From: Hymenobacter elongatus
Lineage (GTDB): Bacteria; Bacteroidota; Bacteroidia; Cytophagales; Hymenobacteraceae
Length of the DNA: 64,000 nt
Reading direction: 5' to 3'
Assembly (NCBI RefSeq): GCF_004745955.1
Contig: NZ_SRLD01000014.1
Coordinates: forward strand, 48,615 to 112,614
The position numbers were made by a program, and so were the translations under genes. Numbering within the stretch: the first letter of the stretch is position 1; every line of letters begins with the position of its first letter. The notes beneath the pieces are model-generated. The model searched no databases. It was not told the origin of the DNA and was given only the letters and a program-made list of their open reading frames with translations. Of this stretch, positions 1 through 8,414 are shown piece by piece.

Positions 1-123
1 CCTGGTAATAGGCTTTTACTTCCTGGCGGCCAGGCTTGTCGTCGCGGCCTTTGGCGAAGGTGCCGGGGCCGGCCAGCAGCACGGCCAGCAGCAGTAGGGT
101 GGCTGTAAACAGAGGAAGTTTCA
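1..123 (-). CDS. Secreted protein, N-terminal fragment (cut by window edge)
   Basis: The start codon is the ATG at 121-123 on the minus strand. The visible 41 residues begin MKLPLFTATLLLLAVLLAG, a clear signal peptide with a short basic start and a leucine-rich core. A charged segment rich in K, R and D follows and ends near KAYYQ. The rest of the gene lies to the left of the window, so no family can be assigned. It is separated from the next gene by a two-way terminator at 205-240. Confidence 0.6.
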
Positions 124-204
124 TACGTCTGATAGATAAATTCGTGGGTGCCAATCTTCAGCTCATAGATGCGTGAGGCACGGCAACGTTTAATCAGAAA
201 CGAA

Positions 205-240
205 AAAAAACCACTCCGGCGTATGCCGGAGCGGTTTTTA
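205..240. terminator. Bidirectional rho-independent terminator
   Basis: A 10-bp GC-rich stem (CCACTCCGGC against GCCGGAGCGG, one A-C mismatch) with a GTAT loop is flanked by an A run on the left and a T run on the right. It can therefore end transcription from either side. It lies past the stop of the M16 gene at 324 and upstream of the gene at the left edge. Confidence 0.75.
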
Positions 241-323
241 TGTACAGAGGCCGTTTAGGAAGCCTGTCGTTCTGAATTGATTATATCTACTTCCTGCACA
301 GTTTCATAACAGCTGAATACGAC

Positions 324-1880
324 TTACTTAAATGTGTCTTTGGTATCCACGATTTTCACCTCGGTCACGTTCAGCTTGTAGGCCGCTATCTGCGCGTCTT
401 CGGCTACTACGGCCTTGGGCAGCCCTTCGCTTACTACCTTGGCATAGCTCATGGGCGAAGGTGTGTTTTGCTTCAGCACCTCGGCCAGCGCCTGAACCTC
501 GCTGTCGTCCGTCACGATGGTGACGTACATGTTCTGGGTTTGCCAGTGCTTTTTGATGGCCTTATTCACATCGTCGAGCGTGAGCTTGGCCAACTGGCCG
601 TCCAGCTCCCGCAGGTAGTCTTTGCGGCCATAGAACTTGGAATCGAGCAAAAATCCCAGCTGCTTGGCGGGTGTGGTGCCGTAGAGCTTCACGTAGGAGC
701 GCAGGAAAGTGCGCGTTATTTCGAAGTCTTCCTTGGTCAGGCCACTCTGTACCAGGTTGTCCATTTCGCGCACGGCCAGGCGCAGGGCGAAGGGCGCATG
801 GCCTACTTTCAGCGTGCCCAGCTCGGCGGGGTATTGCTTGCGCAGGCCTTCGGCAATCTGCACGGGGCGCAGCCACAGGCTGGTATAGTTGGCGTGGCGG
901 GGCACGCCGGGCACGGGCAGCATGTTAGAGCCGCCATTTTCATACCACTCGATGTAGCTGTAGTCGCCGTAGTTCATCGAGCGGGTCGAGCGGATCTTGT
1001 CGTAGAGCTTGCCGTAGCTTTTGCGGTGCTCCCCGAGAAAGGAGTTGGCCACCATCAGGGCTGCGAAGTCGTCGCTGGCGCGGGTGGTCTGGATGGGGAA
1101 GCCCGCGTATACGGCCGAGCCCAGGGCGTCGGTTTTGCTGATGATTTCGACCCGAATGCCTTTGGGAGCCGCCACCGTAGGCACTACAGCCTTGGCCGTG
1201 CTTTTGGGCAGCTTCTCCAAATCATCCTTCAGCTTTTTAGCAAACGACGCGGGGTAGTTGCCGGCAATGCCGATAGTGAGGTTGTCTTTGCCGAAAGCAG
1301 CGGCGTAATAGGCTTTCACATCGGCCAGCGTGAGGCTTTTCACGCCGGCGGCGGTGCCGCGCGTCATGTGCTGAAAGCGCGTGCCCCGAAACAGCTGGTC
1401 TTCAAGAGCAAACTTGCTGTAGTCCTCATCCGACGAAGCCCGGATGACCTGCTCCACGTAGTTGAGCTGGTTGGACTTGAGCCGGTCAAAATCCTCCTGG
1501 GTGAAGCTGGGCGTGAGCATCAGCCCCTGGAGTACCGGGTAAAACTTGTCGATAAAGTCGCGGTGAAACTCGAAGGTAAAGGTGGTCACTTCCTTGTCGA
1601 TGGTGGCATAGTACTGCGTGGCCATCGGGTAGAGAAAGTCCTTGAGCTGGGCCGGGGTCATGGCTTTGGTGCCGCCTTCGGTCAGTAGCTGGCCGGTGAG
1701 GTAGGTAAGGCCTTCCTTGCCCACGGGGTCGGCAGAGGAGCCGTTACGGAATTGCAGCTTCACCACCACTTTCGAGGCGTTGGGCTGGCGCAGCTCCACT
1801 ACGTCGGCGGCCCGTGTTGGGGCGGCAGCGGCCACGCTCAGCGCGCCGGCGAACAGGAGGCGGGAAAAAATATGTTTCAT
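324..1880 (-). CDS. M16-family peptidase subunit lacking the zinc motif
   Basis: 518 residues with a signal peptide (MKHIFSRLLFAGALS...AAD). It is a periplasmic insulinase/pitrilysin-like (M16B) protein. At the place where the catalytic HxxEH motif should follow the glycine-threonine region (about residues 57-66), the sequence reads GLTYLTGQLLTEGG, so the zinc ligands are missing. This is the usual sign of the non-catalytic partner in a heterodimeric M16B peptidase. It is the second gene of a minus-strand pair, starting 75 bp after the stop of the catalytic subunit at 1956-3347, which strongly suggests the two form one complex. The substrate is unknown; related pairs degrade peptides in the periplasm. 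The ATG at 1878-1880 is well placed before the signal peptide. Confidence 0.85.
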   Translation of the reverse strand: MKHIFSRLLFAGALSVAAAAPTRAADVVELRQPNASKVVVKLQFRNGSSADPVGKEGLTYLTGQLLTEGGTKAMTPAQLKDFLYPMATQYYATIDKEVTTFTFEFHRDFIDKFYPVLQGLMLTPSFTQEDFDRLKSNQLNYVEQVIRASSDEDYSKFALEDQLFRGTRFQHMTRGTAAGVKSLTLADVKAYYAAAFGKDNLTIGIAGNYPASFAKKLKDDLEKLPKSTAKAVVPTVAAPKGIRVEIISKTDALGSAVYAGFPIQTTRASDDFAALMVANSFLGEHRKSYGKLYDKIRSTRSMNYGDYSYIEWYENGGSNMLPVPGVPRHANYTSLWLRPVQIAEGLRKQYPAELGTLKVGHAPFALRLAVREMDNLVQSGLTKEDFEITRTFLRSYVKLYGTTPAKQLGFLLDSKFYGRKDYLRELDGQLAKLTLDDVNKAIKKHWQTQNMYVTIVTDDSEVQALAEVLKQNTPSPMSYAKVVSEGLPKAVVAEDAQIAAYKLNVTEVKIVDTKDTFK

Positions 1881-1955
1881 TGGAGAAGATATGCTACCCG
1901 GCCGAGGCCCGGTGAATCAGAGAATGAAGTCGTCGTCGCGAAAGAAAGGCCGGAG

Positions 1956-3347
1956 CTACTGAATGCCGCCGGTAGAGTTGGGCCCGATAGTGCCCACGGT
2001 AACATGCTCGGGCACGAAATACTTCTTGGCCACGGCCTGAATATCGGCCGGCGTTACCTGGTCGTAGAGCGAGTAGAAGCGGTTCAACGACTGCGCGTCG
2101 CCGGTCAGCCAGATAAATTCCGCTAAGCTGTTGGCAATCTGGTCGGGCGAGTCGAGGCCCATCAGGAAGCCGTATTTCAGCGCCGATTTGGTGTCGGCCA
2201 GTCGCTTGGCGTCCAGCGGCTTGGTTTTCAGCTCTTCCAGGGCCTTAATGATTTCTTCCTTCACGTAGGGCATATCATCCGCCTTCACCACCGAGGCCCG
2301 CACCGACATCAGGTAGGGGTCGCGGGTGTAGTTGGGCGAGCCACCCACGAAGCGCACTTTCTGCTCCTTCACCACCAGCTTCTCATAGAGTGGGGAGTTG
2401 TCGGAGAACAGCATCGTAAAGAGAATATCCAGCGCCGGCAAATCCTTGTTCTGGTCGGTGAATGCCGGGCCCCGGTAGCTCAGGCTCATCAGGGGCGGAA
2501 AGTTGGCATTCTGGATATGCACGTAGCGGGGCGTAGTTTGCTCGGGCTCCGCCGTAATGGCGGGCTGGTAGCTGCCGCGCTTCCACATGCTGAAATACTT
2601 GTCGGCCAACTGATTGACCTGCTCCGCCTTCACGTCGCCCACCACTAATAAGGTGGTATACTCGGGCCGATAAAACCGGTCGAAGAACGAGAGAGAGTAT
2701 TGGTACTGATTGGGCATGTCCACCACATCCTTGAAAAAGCCCATGGTGGTGTGCTCGTAGGTGTGCTTGTCGAAAGCCGCGTCGGCTACTTTCTCGTTGA
2801 GCTGGGTGTAGAGCGAGGCCGAATTCTTGGTGTATTCGCCTTTCACGGCTCCGGCTTCGGCCTTGAAGTCGTGCTCGGCATACTTGAGGTGCTGAAACCG
2901 GTCGGCTTCCACCTCAAACATTTTCTCCAGCATCGTCGCGTTGCCCGTCATGTGGTACACCGTCCGGTCGAGGGAGGTATTGGCGTTGGCCGACGCACCC
3001 AGCGTTTTGAGTACGTCGTTGTACTGGGCCGTCGAATACTTGTCGGTGCCCCGGAACATGACGTGCTCGAAGAAGTGGGCAAATCCGGTGTGTCCCGGCT
3101 CCACCTCGTCGCGCGAGCCGGCCCGCACCACCAGAAAGAACGAGGCCAGGCCGGGCGAGTCGAAGGGCACGGTCACCACGTTTAGGCCATTGGCCAGCAG
3201 CTTCTGCTGCACCGGGTACGGAAACGCCGGACCCGGCGTAGCCACTGAAGCGGGCGTAGAGGCAGGTGCCGACTTTTTTTGCGCCTGCGCCAAGGGCGCA
3301 GCCAGAAGACCAGCGGCCAAAAGCCAGGTCTGCACAGAGTGTTTCAT
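1956..3347 (-). CDS. M16-family zinc peptidase, catalytic subunit
   Basis: 463 residues from the ATG at 3345-3347. This start gives a normal signal peptide (MKHSVQTWLLAAGLLAAPLAQAQ); a longer frame reaching 3383 adds nothing family-like. The inverted zinc motif HFFEH is at residues 91-95, with the third ligand glutamate near residue 171 (KGEYTKN), the spacing expected of M16B enzymes. The family hydrolyses peptides in a clam-shell chamber made of two homologous subunits. The following gene (324-1880) is a homologue without the motif, so this pair fits the catalytic plus regulatory subunit pattern. No Bacteroidetes -7 box was found just upstream. Confidence 0.9.
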   Translation of the reverse strand: MKHSVQTWLLAAGLLAAPLAQAQKKSAPASTPASVATPGPAFPYPVQQKLLANGLNVVTVPFDSPGLASFFLVVRAGSRDEVEPGHTGFAHFFEHVMFRGTDKYSTAQYNDVLKTLGASANANTSLDRTVYHMTGNATMLEKMFEVEADRFQHLKYAEHDFKAEAGAVKGEYTKNSASLYTQLNEKVADAAFDKHTYEHTTMGFFKDVVDMPNQYQYSLSFFDRFYRPEYTTLLVVGDVKAEQVNQLADKYFSMWKRGSYQPAITAEPEQTTPRYVHIQNANFPPLMSLSYRGPAFTDQNKDLPALDILFTMLFSDNSPLYEKLVVKEQKVRFVGGSPNYTRDPYLMSVRASVVKADDMPYVKEEIIKALEELKTKPLDAKRLADTKSALKYGFLMGLDSPDQIANSLAEFIWLTGDAQSLNRFYSLYDQVTPADIQAVAKKYFVPEHVTVGTIGPNSTGGIQ

Positions 3348-3549
3348 GACGAAAAAGAGAAGTAAGTAAATACCGCGTCCCACCGACGCGTTGCGCGCTC
3401 AGAGACTGTCTGCGTGGCTAAAGATTGCACATCCCGCCCTAAATTCCAGCGGCGGGCGTATAGTGCAGCGCCACCGACGGCCACGGAGGCCCACAAACAG
3501 CAGCGGCGACACAAGGTGCCGCCGCTTGATATACGAGGGGAAAGAAGAC

Positions 3550-4257
3550 CTACTTGTTGCTCACCCTCGTCTCCGTCGAATCGGTAGGAGCCGGGGAGTC
3601 AGGCGTATCGCCTAGCGTTATCATATCCGGCGTTGCGGTGATGACGACGGGGTCCGGAGCGGCGGCGGCGAGCAGCTGCTCGCGCAGGGCGCTGGCGTCG
3701 TTGGCCAGTTGGGGCCGGATTTCGTTCAGGGCCTGGCGCAGGGCTTCGATGTCGGCCAGGCGAGGGGCACCTTTTTGGGAGTAGCCGTGGTACATGGCCA
3801 CCCGAATCTTGGAAGCGCCTTTGCCGGTGTAGGTTGCCAGCGTGTTTCCGTGCACGTCGATGATGTGCAGCTCCGCCTGCAGGGTGGTGCGGAAATACTC
3901 CAGCGGTACGCCCAGAAAGCTCGGCGTCATCAGCGTCACCATCTGAAACACCTGAAAGCCGCGGCCGGTGCGCTTCATGCTGGCATTGATAATCTGCAAT
4001 TTGATGTAGCCAAACTTGGCGCTATCCTCCGGTTCCATCAGGTTGCGCTTCAGCTCCAACTGAAACAAGCGCTCGGCATCAGAGGGCGTAGCCCCATCCG
4101 AGGCCAGCAATGCGCTGGCGTCCAAGGTAGTATCCAGGGCGGGCAGGCGGGCGGGCAGCGCCGCCGTAGGCATCGTAAACAGTGCCCGGTTCATCGAGCG
4201 GCACCCTATTGTCAACAAAAACAAACTAAGCAAAGAAATTCGTACTAAACGCTTCAT
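3550..4257 (-). CDS. Hypothetical lipoprotein
   Basis: 235 residues starting at the ATG at 4255-4257. The frame is open further upstream, but this start gives MKRLVRISLLSLFLLTIGC, a signal peptide with lipobox LTIGC (Cys19). The mature part has a mixed alpha/beta domain containing LHIIDVHGNTLATYTGKGAS and a helical segment, then a low-complexity acidic, threonine-rich tail. I do not recognise the family. It stands alone: upstream is the terminator of the symporter gene, and an imperfect -7 box (AATATTTG on the minus strand, 4338-4345) could drive it. Confidence 0.7.
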   Translation of the reverse strand: MKRLVRISLLSLFLLTIGCRSMNRALFTMPTAALPARLPALDTTLDASALLASDGATPSDAERLFQLELKRNLMEPEDSAKFGYIKLQIINASMKRTGRGFQVFQMVTLMTPSFLGVPLEYFRTTLQAELHIIDVHGNTLATYTGKGASKIRVAMYHGYSQKGAPRLADIEALRQALNEIRPQLANDASALREQLLAAAAPDPVVITATPDMITLGDTPDSPAPTDSTETRVSNK

Positions 4258-4383
4258 GCAGATGTGGTTAGAAGTATAGGTGCCGCTCAGGCTGCTGCTG
4301 CTAACGCTAATTACGTGAAGTCGTTTGCTTTTTAATGCAAATATTGAATAGTTACTACTTTCTGTTTTATAGATGCTAAAACA

Positions 4384-4414
4384 CACGAGGCAGGGCTTGC
4401 GGCCCTGCCTCGTG
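4384..4414 (-). terminator. Terminator of the symporter gene
   Basis: A perfect 12-13 bp stem (CACGAGGCAGGG against CCCTGCCTCGTG) with a 5-nt loop lies about 30 bp past the symporter stop. On the minus strand it is followed by TGTTTTAG, a modest U tract. Confidence 0.7.
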
Positions 4415-4442
4415 CTCAGAAAACAATGAATCAAGCCGCTTT

Positions 4443-5861
4443 TTAGTGCGCGTGCTGGGCAATGCTGCTATCGGCCTCGGCCAAGTCATCAATAGGAGGA
4501 GCCACGTAATTATCCACAAACTCCCCTTCCCAGCGGGCTACTACGGCCGTAGCCAGACAGTTACCAATTACGTTCACGGCGGTGCGGGCCATATCCATCA
4601 GCGCGTCGATACCCAGAATGATGAACACCGGCCATGAAGGCAGATTGAACGATGCCACCGTGGCTAGCAGAATAACCAGCGAGGCACGGGGTACGCCCGC
4701 TACGCCTTTGCTGGTGAGCATCAGGGTAAATACCATCACCAGCTGCTGGCCCAGCGAAAGCTCGATGCCAGCGGCCTGCGCCACAAACACGGCGGCCAGC
4801 GACAGGTAGAGCGTAGTGCCATCCAGGTTGAACGAGTAGCCGGTAGGCATCACGAAGGCCACCACGCGGCGCGGTACCCCGATGCTTTCCATGGCTTCCA
4901 TGGCGCGGGGCAGGGCGGCCTCGGAGCTGGTAGTAGCGAAGGCAATACTAACGGGCTCCGCAATGGCCTGGATGAAGCGCTTGAGCGGAATGCGGGCAAT
5001 GAGGGCCACGGGCACCAGCACCAGCAACAGGAAAGCCGCCAGTGCGCCATACAGCGTCAGGAGTAGCTTAAAGGCATTTACCAACGGCGAGAAGCCCATT
5101 TTGCCGACCGTGTAGGCCAGCGCCCCACCCACACCGATAGGAGCGAAGAACATGACCACGTTGGTGAATTTGAACATCACTTCCGACAAGCTCTCGGCAA
5201 ACTCCAGCATCGGGCGGCGGTGCTTGCCGTGCACCATGGCCAGGCCAATGGCGAAGATGATGGCAAATACCACCACCTGTAGCACCTGGCCCTCGGACAC
5301 CGATTTGGCAATGTTTTCGGGGAAAATATGCAGGATAATATCGGAGGTGGTCTGCTCTACGGCTTGCAGCTTTTCCGGCTCGCCCTCCGCGCCGGCCTGG
5401 CTGATGCCCACTCCGGCTTTGGTCAGGTTGATGGCTGCCAGCCCGATGAACAGGGCAAACGTGGTGACTACCTCAAAGTAAATCAGCGCCTTCAGGCCCA
5501 TTTTGCCCACCTGCTTCAGATCGGCGTGGCCGGCAATACCGACGACCAGCGTCGCGAATACCAGCGGGGCGATAATCGTTTTGACCAAGCGCAGGAAGAC
5601 GTCGCTGAGCACCTTCATGTTCTGGGCCGCCGTGGGGTAGTCGTGCCCAAACTCGGCCCCGATGAACATGCTCACTACAATCCAGAAAGTGAGGGAGCGG
5701 CGCTGGGCGGCATATACTGCCAGGGCCGCCAGGGCCAGCCAGCGGGCTATCTTGGGCAGGGCCTCCGGCAGGCCGCCGATGTTGTTGGCCTGCAGCACGG
5801 TCAGGGTCAGGGCAATGACAAAGAGCAGCAGAATCAGAGAAACGAGGCGGGAAAGCTTCAT
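4443..5861 (-). CDS. Dicarboxylate/amino acid:cation symporter (SLC1/DAACS family)
   Basis: 472 residues from the ATG at 5859-5861, with about eight membrane helices and two re-entrant loops. Family landmarks are visible in order: the serine-rich hairpin TTSSEAALP, the NMDGT-type motif as NLDGTTLY, the second hairpin LTSKGVAGVP, and the substrate helix DMARTAVNVIGN. In this last helix the aspartate and arginine that bind the amino group and side-chain carboxylate in glutamate/aspartate carriers are both kept. I therefore favour uptake of acidic amino acids over C4-dicarboxylates, coupled to Na+ or H+. The gene is divergent from a dipeptide epimerase and has a perfect -7 box at 5903-5910. Confidence 0.88.
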   Translation of the reverse strand: MKLSRLVSLILLLFVIALTLTVLQANNIGGLPEALPKIARWLALAALAVYAAQRRSLTFWIVVSMFIGAEFGHDYPTAAQNMKVLSDVFLRLVKTIIAPLVFATLVVGIAGHADLKQVGKMGLKALIYFEVVTTFALFIGLAAINLTKAGVGISQAGAEGEPEKLQAVEQTTSDIILHIFPENIAKSVSEGQVLQVVVFAIIFAIGLAMVHGKHRRPMLEFAESLSEVMFKFTNVVMFFAPIGVGGALAYTVGKMGFSPLVNAFKLLLTLYGALAAFLLLVLVPVALIARIPLKRFIQAIAEPVSIAFATTSSEAALPRAMEAMESIGVPRRVVAFVMPTGYSFNLDGTTLYLSLAAVFVAQAAGIELSLGQQLVMVFTLMLTSKGVAGVPRASLVILLATVASFNLPSWPVFIILGIDALMDMARTAVNVIGNCLATAVVARWEGEFVDNYVAPPIDDLAEADSSIAQHAH

Positions 5862-5902
5862 GCAGGAGAAAATCGAAAGGGGAAACAAGGCGGGAAAGTC
5901 AG

Positions 5903-5910
5903 CAAAGATA
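5903..5910 (-). promoter_or_regulatory. -7 box TATCTTTG for the symporter
   Basis: This is an exact match to the Bacteroidetes TAnnTTTG element on the minus strand, about 42 bp before the symporter ATG. It supports the start at 5861 rather than the longer open frame. No good TTG was seen at -33. Confidence 0.55.
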
Positions 5911-5958
5911 GGTTTTTGACTTTCGTCGTGGATTCCCCGTTCACAATCTTGTTTTTCG

Positions 5959-5966
5959 TACCTCTG
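5959..5966 (+). promoter_or_regulatory. -7-like box TACCTCTG for the epimerase
   Basis: The box has one mismatch to TAnnTTTG and lies 30 bp before the proposed GTG start at 5997. It argues that translation begins at this GTG and not at one of the upstream in-frame TTG/GTG codons. Confidence 0.45.
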
Positions 5967-5996
5967 CGGACTTGTTTTGCCTTACCCGATTTTGCC

Positions 5997-7046
5997 GTGC
6001 CTCTCACCTGGACCCTGACCGCCCACGAGCTTCCGCTGCGCTACACCTGGAAGATTGCCCGCAACGCTTCCACCACCAAAACTAACCTGCTCGTAAGCGT
6101 CGGGGAAGGTGCCGCCGGCCCCACGGGCTGGGGAGAGGCTGCACCCAATGTGCGCTACGGCGAAACCCCGGAAAAGCTAACGGCCGAGTTTGACGCTTTG
6201 CTAAAAGCCGGGTTGGCAACGTTCAGCACGCTGCCCGCCTTGGAAGAGTTTCTGGATGCGCAGGCCCCGGCCCATGCGTTGCGCTTTGCCCTGGAATCTG
6301 CTTTGGTACACTATGAAGCCAGCCGCACCGGGCAGTCGGTGGCGGCGTGGCTGGGCGTGCCGGCCCCGGCCCGCAGAGTGCCCACCGCGTTTTCGCTGCC
6401 CATTATGGAGCCCGGAGCGGTAGCCGGCTTCGTGGCCTCGCAGCAGATGAGCCGCTTCCCGCTACTGAAAATCAAGGTGAACCAGGAGAGCGGCTACGAT
6501 CTGCTGCGGGCTATTACGCAAGTGCTGCCCGGCCGGGAGCTGCTCGTTGATGGCAACGAAGCCTGGGCCGACGCTGACTCCTTATTGCAGTTTTTGGAGA
6601 GAATACAGACGCTGCCTGCGCTGCGGGTACGGCTGCTGGAGCAGCCGCTGCCCGCCGCCTGCCCCGCTGACTACCGCTACCTGCGTGGCCGCTCCCCGTA
6701 CCCGGTTTTCGCCGACGAATCGGTAACCGATACCGCCGACTTCACGGCCATTGCGCAGCAGTTTCATGGTGTAAATATGAAGCTGATGAAAGCCGGCGGC
6801 TACCGGAATGGCATTCGGCTGCTGGCCCAAACCCGCGCCCACGGCCTGCAAACAATGCTGGGCTGCATGGTCGAAACGTCGCTGGGTATCTGGTCGGCGC
6901 TGCAACTCAGTAGTCTGGCTGATGTGTGTGACCTCGACGGCTTCCTGATCGTGCGCGACGAACCATTCGGGCTGGTGCAGGAGGAAAATGGACTGCTGAC
7001 GGCGCTGCCAGTGGCCTGGACTGTCACGCGGCCGGTAGCTGGCTGA
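5997..7046 (+). CDS. Dipeptide epimerase (enolase superfamily, L-Ala-D/L-Glu epimerase type)
   Basis: About 349 residues. No ATG exists at the right place; GTG at 5997 is chosen because a -7-like box lies just upstream and the N-terminal capping domain then starts correctly (PLTWTLTAHELPLRYTW). The enolase-superfamily residues of the epimerase branch are all visible: the lysine pair in LKIKVN, metal ligands in LLVDGNEAW, LLEQPLP and VFADESV, and the second catalytic lysine in NMKLMKAGG. Members invert the second residue of dipeptides such as L-Ala-D-Glu released from peptidoglycan. Its divergent neighbour is an acidic amino-acid symporter, which fits a role in recycling cell-wall peptides. 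Exact substrate specificity cannot be read from sequence alone. Confidence 0.88.
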   Translation: MPLTWTLTAHELPLRYTWKIARNASTTKTNLLVSVGEGAAGPTGWGEAAPNVRYGETPEKLTAEFDALLKAGLATFSTLPALEEFLDAQAPAHALRFALESALVHYEASRTGQSVAAWLGVPAPARRVPTAFSLPIMEPGAVAGFVASQQMSRFPLLKIKVNQESGYDLLRAITQVLPGRELLVDGNEAWADADSLLQFLERIQTLPALRVRLLEQPLPAACPADYRYLRGRSPYPVFADESVTDTADFTAIAQQFHGVNMKLMKAGGYRNGIRLLAQTRAHGLQTMLGCMVETSLGIWSALQLSSLADVCDLDGFLIVRDEPFGLVQEENGLLTALPVAWTVTRPVAG

Positions 7047-7064
7047 CCTGCCGTACCGAAAAGC

Positions 7065-7103
7065 AAAAGCTCCGGTATCTGAATCCCAGATACCGGAGCT
7101 TTT
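7065..7103 (+). terminator. Terminator after the epimerase
   Basis: A perfect 17-bp stem (AAAAGCTCCGGTATCTG and its complement) has a 5-nt loop and ends in a T run. The A run on the left lets it also serve the convergent gene ending at 7182. Confidence 0.85.
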
Positions 7104-7181
7104 TGAAATGTTGTTTCGGTTTGCACCCCTAGTGGCGCAGGAAAGACCGCTGAGTATCGTGGTTCTTGGTTAGCACTTTCG

Positions 7182-7760
7182 CTACTTCACCTGCCGCAGC
7201 TGGTCGTCCAGGGCTTTTATCTGCTGGTCGAGCTGGCTGGTATCGGCGGGGCGCTGGGTGCTGCCGCTCAGTAGGTTGATCTTGTCGTTGAGCAGCTGAA
7301 TTTTCTGTGCCATGAGCGTGATGCGACTGTTCAGGCTGCCCAGGCGGGTTTCCATGTCGGCGGTAGTCGGTGGCGAGTTGCGGTCCACGTACTGCTCATA
7401 CTGCGCCGCGGCGGGTGCGGCGGCGTCGCCCCGGGAGGCAGCAGCACTACCAGGCGTGGCAAACACTATTTCGCCCTTCATGGTTACATAATCGCCGTCC
7501 CGGAGGGTGGTTTTCTTGCCGCCGGGCAGCTCCACGATGCCGCTTTTATAGTTTACTTTCGTGCCATCGGCCAACACCACATTTTTGGTCAGGGGCTTCG
7601 TCGTCGCGCCTTGCCGCAGCAGTACTTCGCCGTCGCGCATCAGAAACTGGTCGCCGCTGTTGGCTCCGATTGGCCGGGCAGCCGGTTTGGTTTGGGCTGC
7701 GCTAAGCAGCGGGGTAGATAAGGCAGCTAACAGCAGGGCGGAAAGCAAGTGGCGATTCAT
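7182..7760 (-). CDS. Secreted protein with DUF6799-like repeats and coiled-coil tail
   Basis: 192 residues with a signal peptide (MNRHLLSALLLAALSTPLLSAAQ). The next part, about residues 35-100, contains two tandem short beta units of the type DQFLMRDGEVLLRQG / KNVVLADGTKVNYKSG / TTLRDGDYVTMKGEIV. I associate these with the DUF6799 family common in Hymenobacter and relatives. An alanine-rich linker leads to a C-terminal amphipathic helix of about 60 residues with heptad leucines and isoleucines (MAQKIQLLNDKINLLSG, LDQQIKALDDQLRQVK), probably a coiled coil. It presumably acts in the periplasm; the function is unknown. It is monocistronic. Confidence 0.75.
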   Translation of the reverse strand: MNRHLLSALLLAALSTPLLSAAQTKPAARPIGANSGDQFLMRDGEVLLRQGATTKPLTKNVVLADGTKVNYKSGIVELPGGKKTTLRDGDYVTMKGEIVFATPGSAAASRGDAAAPAAAQYEQYVDRNSPPTTADMETRLGSLNSRITLMAQKIQLLNDKINLLSGSTQRPADTSQLDQQIKALDDQLRQVK

Positions 7761-7857
7761 GGCGCGGAGTTTGGGTACACTCCGCAGCTTACGGGTTTGG
7801 CTAAAATCAGTTTTTGGCCCGATGGCTGAAACCCGAAAAAGAATTTGCTAAACTGTG

Positions 7858-7888
7858 TTGCCACATTAAATGTATGTACATATATTTG
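7858..7888 (+). promoter_or_regulatory. Promoter of the marR-yceI operon with palindromic operator
   Basis: TTG at 7858-7860 and TATATTTG at 7881-7888 are separated by 20 nt, a textbook Bacteroidetes -33/-7 pair, 32 bp before the marR ATG. A near-perfect 20-bp palindrome centred on TATGTACATA (7868-7887, 18 of 20 positions symmetric) overlaps the spacer and -7 box. This is a natural site for the encoded MarR protein to repress its own operon. Confidence 0.7.
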
Positions 7889-7919
7889 CAGCGTAATTCA
7901 GCCCGGCTGCGTGCACCTT

Positions 7920-8369
7920 ATGAGAATAGAAGACGAAATCAAGCAGCCCGTATTTAAGGATGAATACCAGAAAGGGTACATCAACCTGATCTACACGGCT
8001 GGGTGGTTGCAGCAGCGGCAAGCTGCGGCCTTTCGCGAGTTTGATATTACGTTGCCGCAGTTCAATGTGCTGCGCATTCTGCGGGGCCAGCACCCCAAGC
8101 CCGCCACCGTGAACCTGCTTATTGAGCGCATGCTCGACAAAACCAGCAATGCTTCCCGCATCGTGGATAAGCTGGAGGCCAAGGCACTGGTAACCCGCAC
8201 TGTGTGCCCCAGCAACCGCCGGGCCGTGGATATTCGCATCACCGAAGCCGGCCTGGGGCTGCTGCAGACTATGGATGCCACCGTGCTCAGCCGCCAGCAG
8301 AGCATACACGCGCTGACGCCGGACGAAGTAACGCAGCTGAATGCCCTACTTGACAAAATCCGCGACTGA
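7920..8369 (+). CDS. MarR-family transcriptional regulator
   Basis: 149 residues from the ATG at 7920. The winged-helix core is clear: ITLPQFNVLRILRG leads into the recognition helix region NLLIERMLDKTSNASRIVDKLEAKALVTR. A wing with the DxR signature follows (CPSNRRAVDIRITEAGLGLL) and then a C-terminal dimerisation helix. It binds palindromic DNA as a dimer, usually released by a small ligand. The next gene, 45 bp downstream on the same strand, is a YceI protein, a pairing often seen in Bacteroidetes, so that gene is the likely target together with marR itself. A palindrome over its own -7 box supports autorepression. Confidence 0.9.
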   Translation: MRIEDEIKQPVFKDEYQKGYINLIYTAGWLQQRQAAAFREFDITLPQFNVLRILRGQHPKPATVNLLIERMLDKTSNASRIVDKLEAKALVTRTVCPSNRRAVDIRITEAGLGLLQTMDATVLSRQQSIHALTPDEVTQLNALLDKIRD

Positions 8370-8414
8370 CGTTTTTCAGTCATTCCCTTGTTTCTTCCTT
8401 ACCACACTTTCGTC

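Noticed and set aside
468..1688. 406-codon plus-strand open frame over the M16 gene
   Set aside because: It is the antisense shadow of a well-supported M16 subunit; its translation is rich in His, Gly and Val with no family features. The same applies to the long frames at 32104-33570, 41490-42920, 51724-52914 and 56599-57492.
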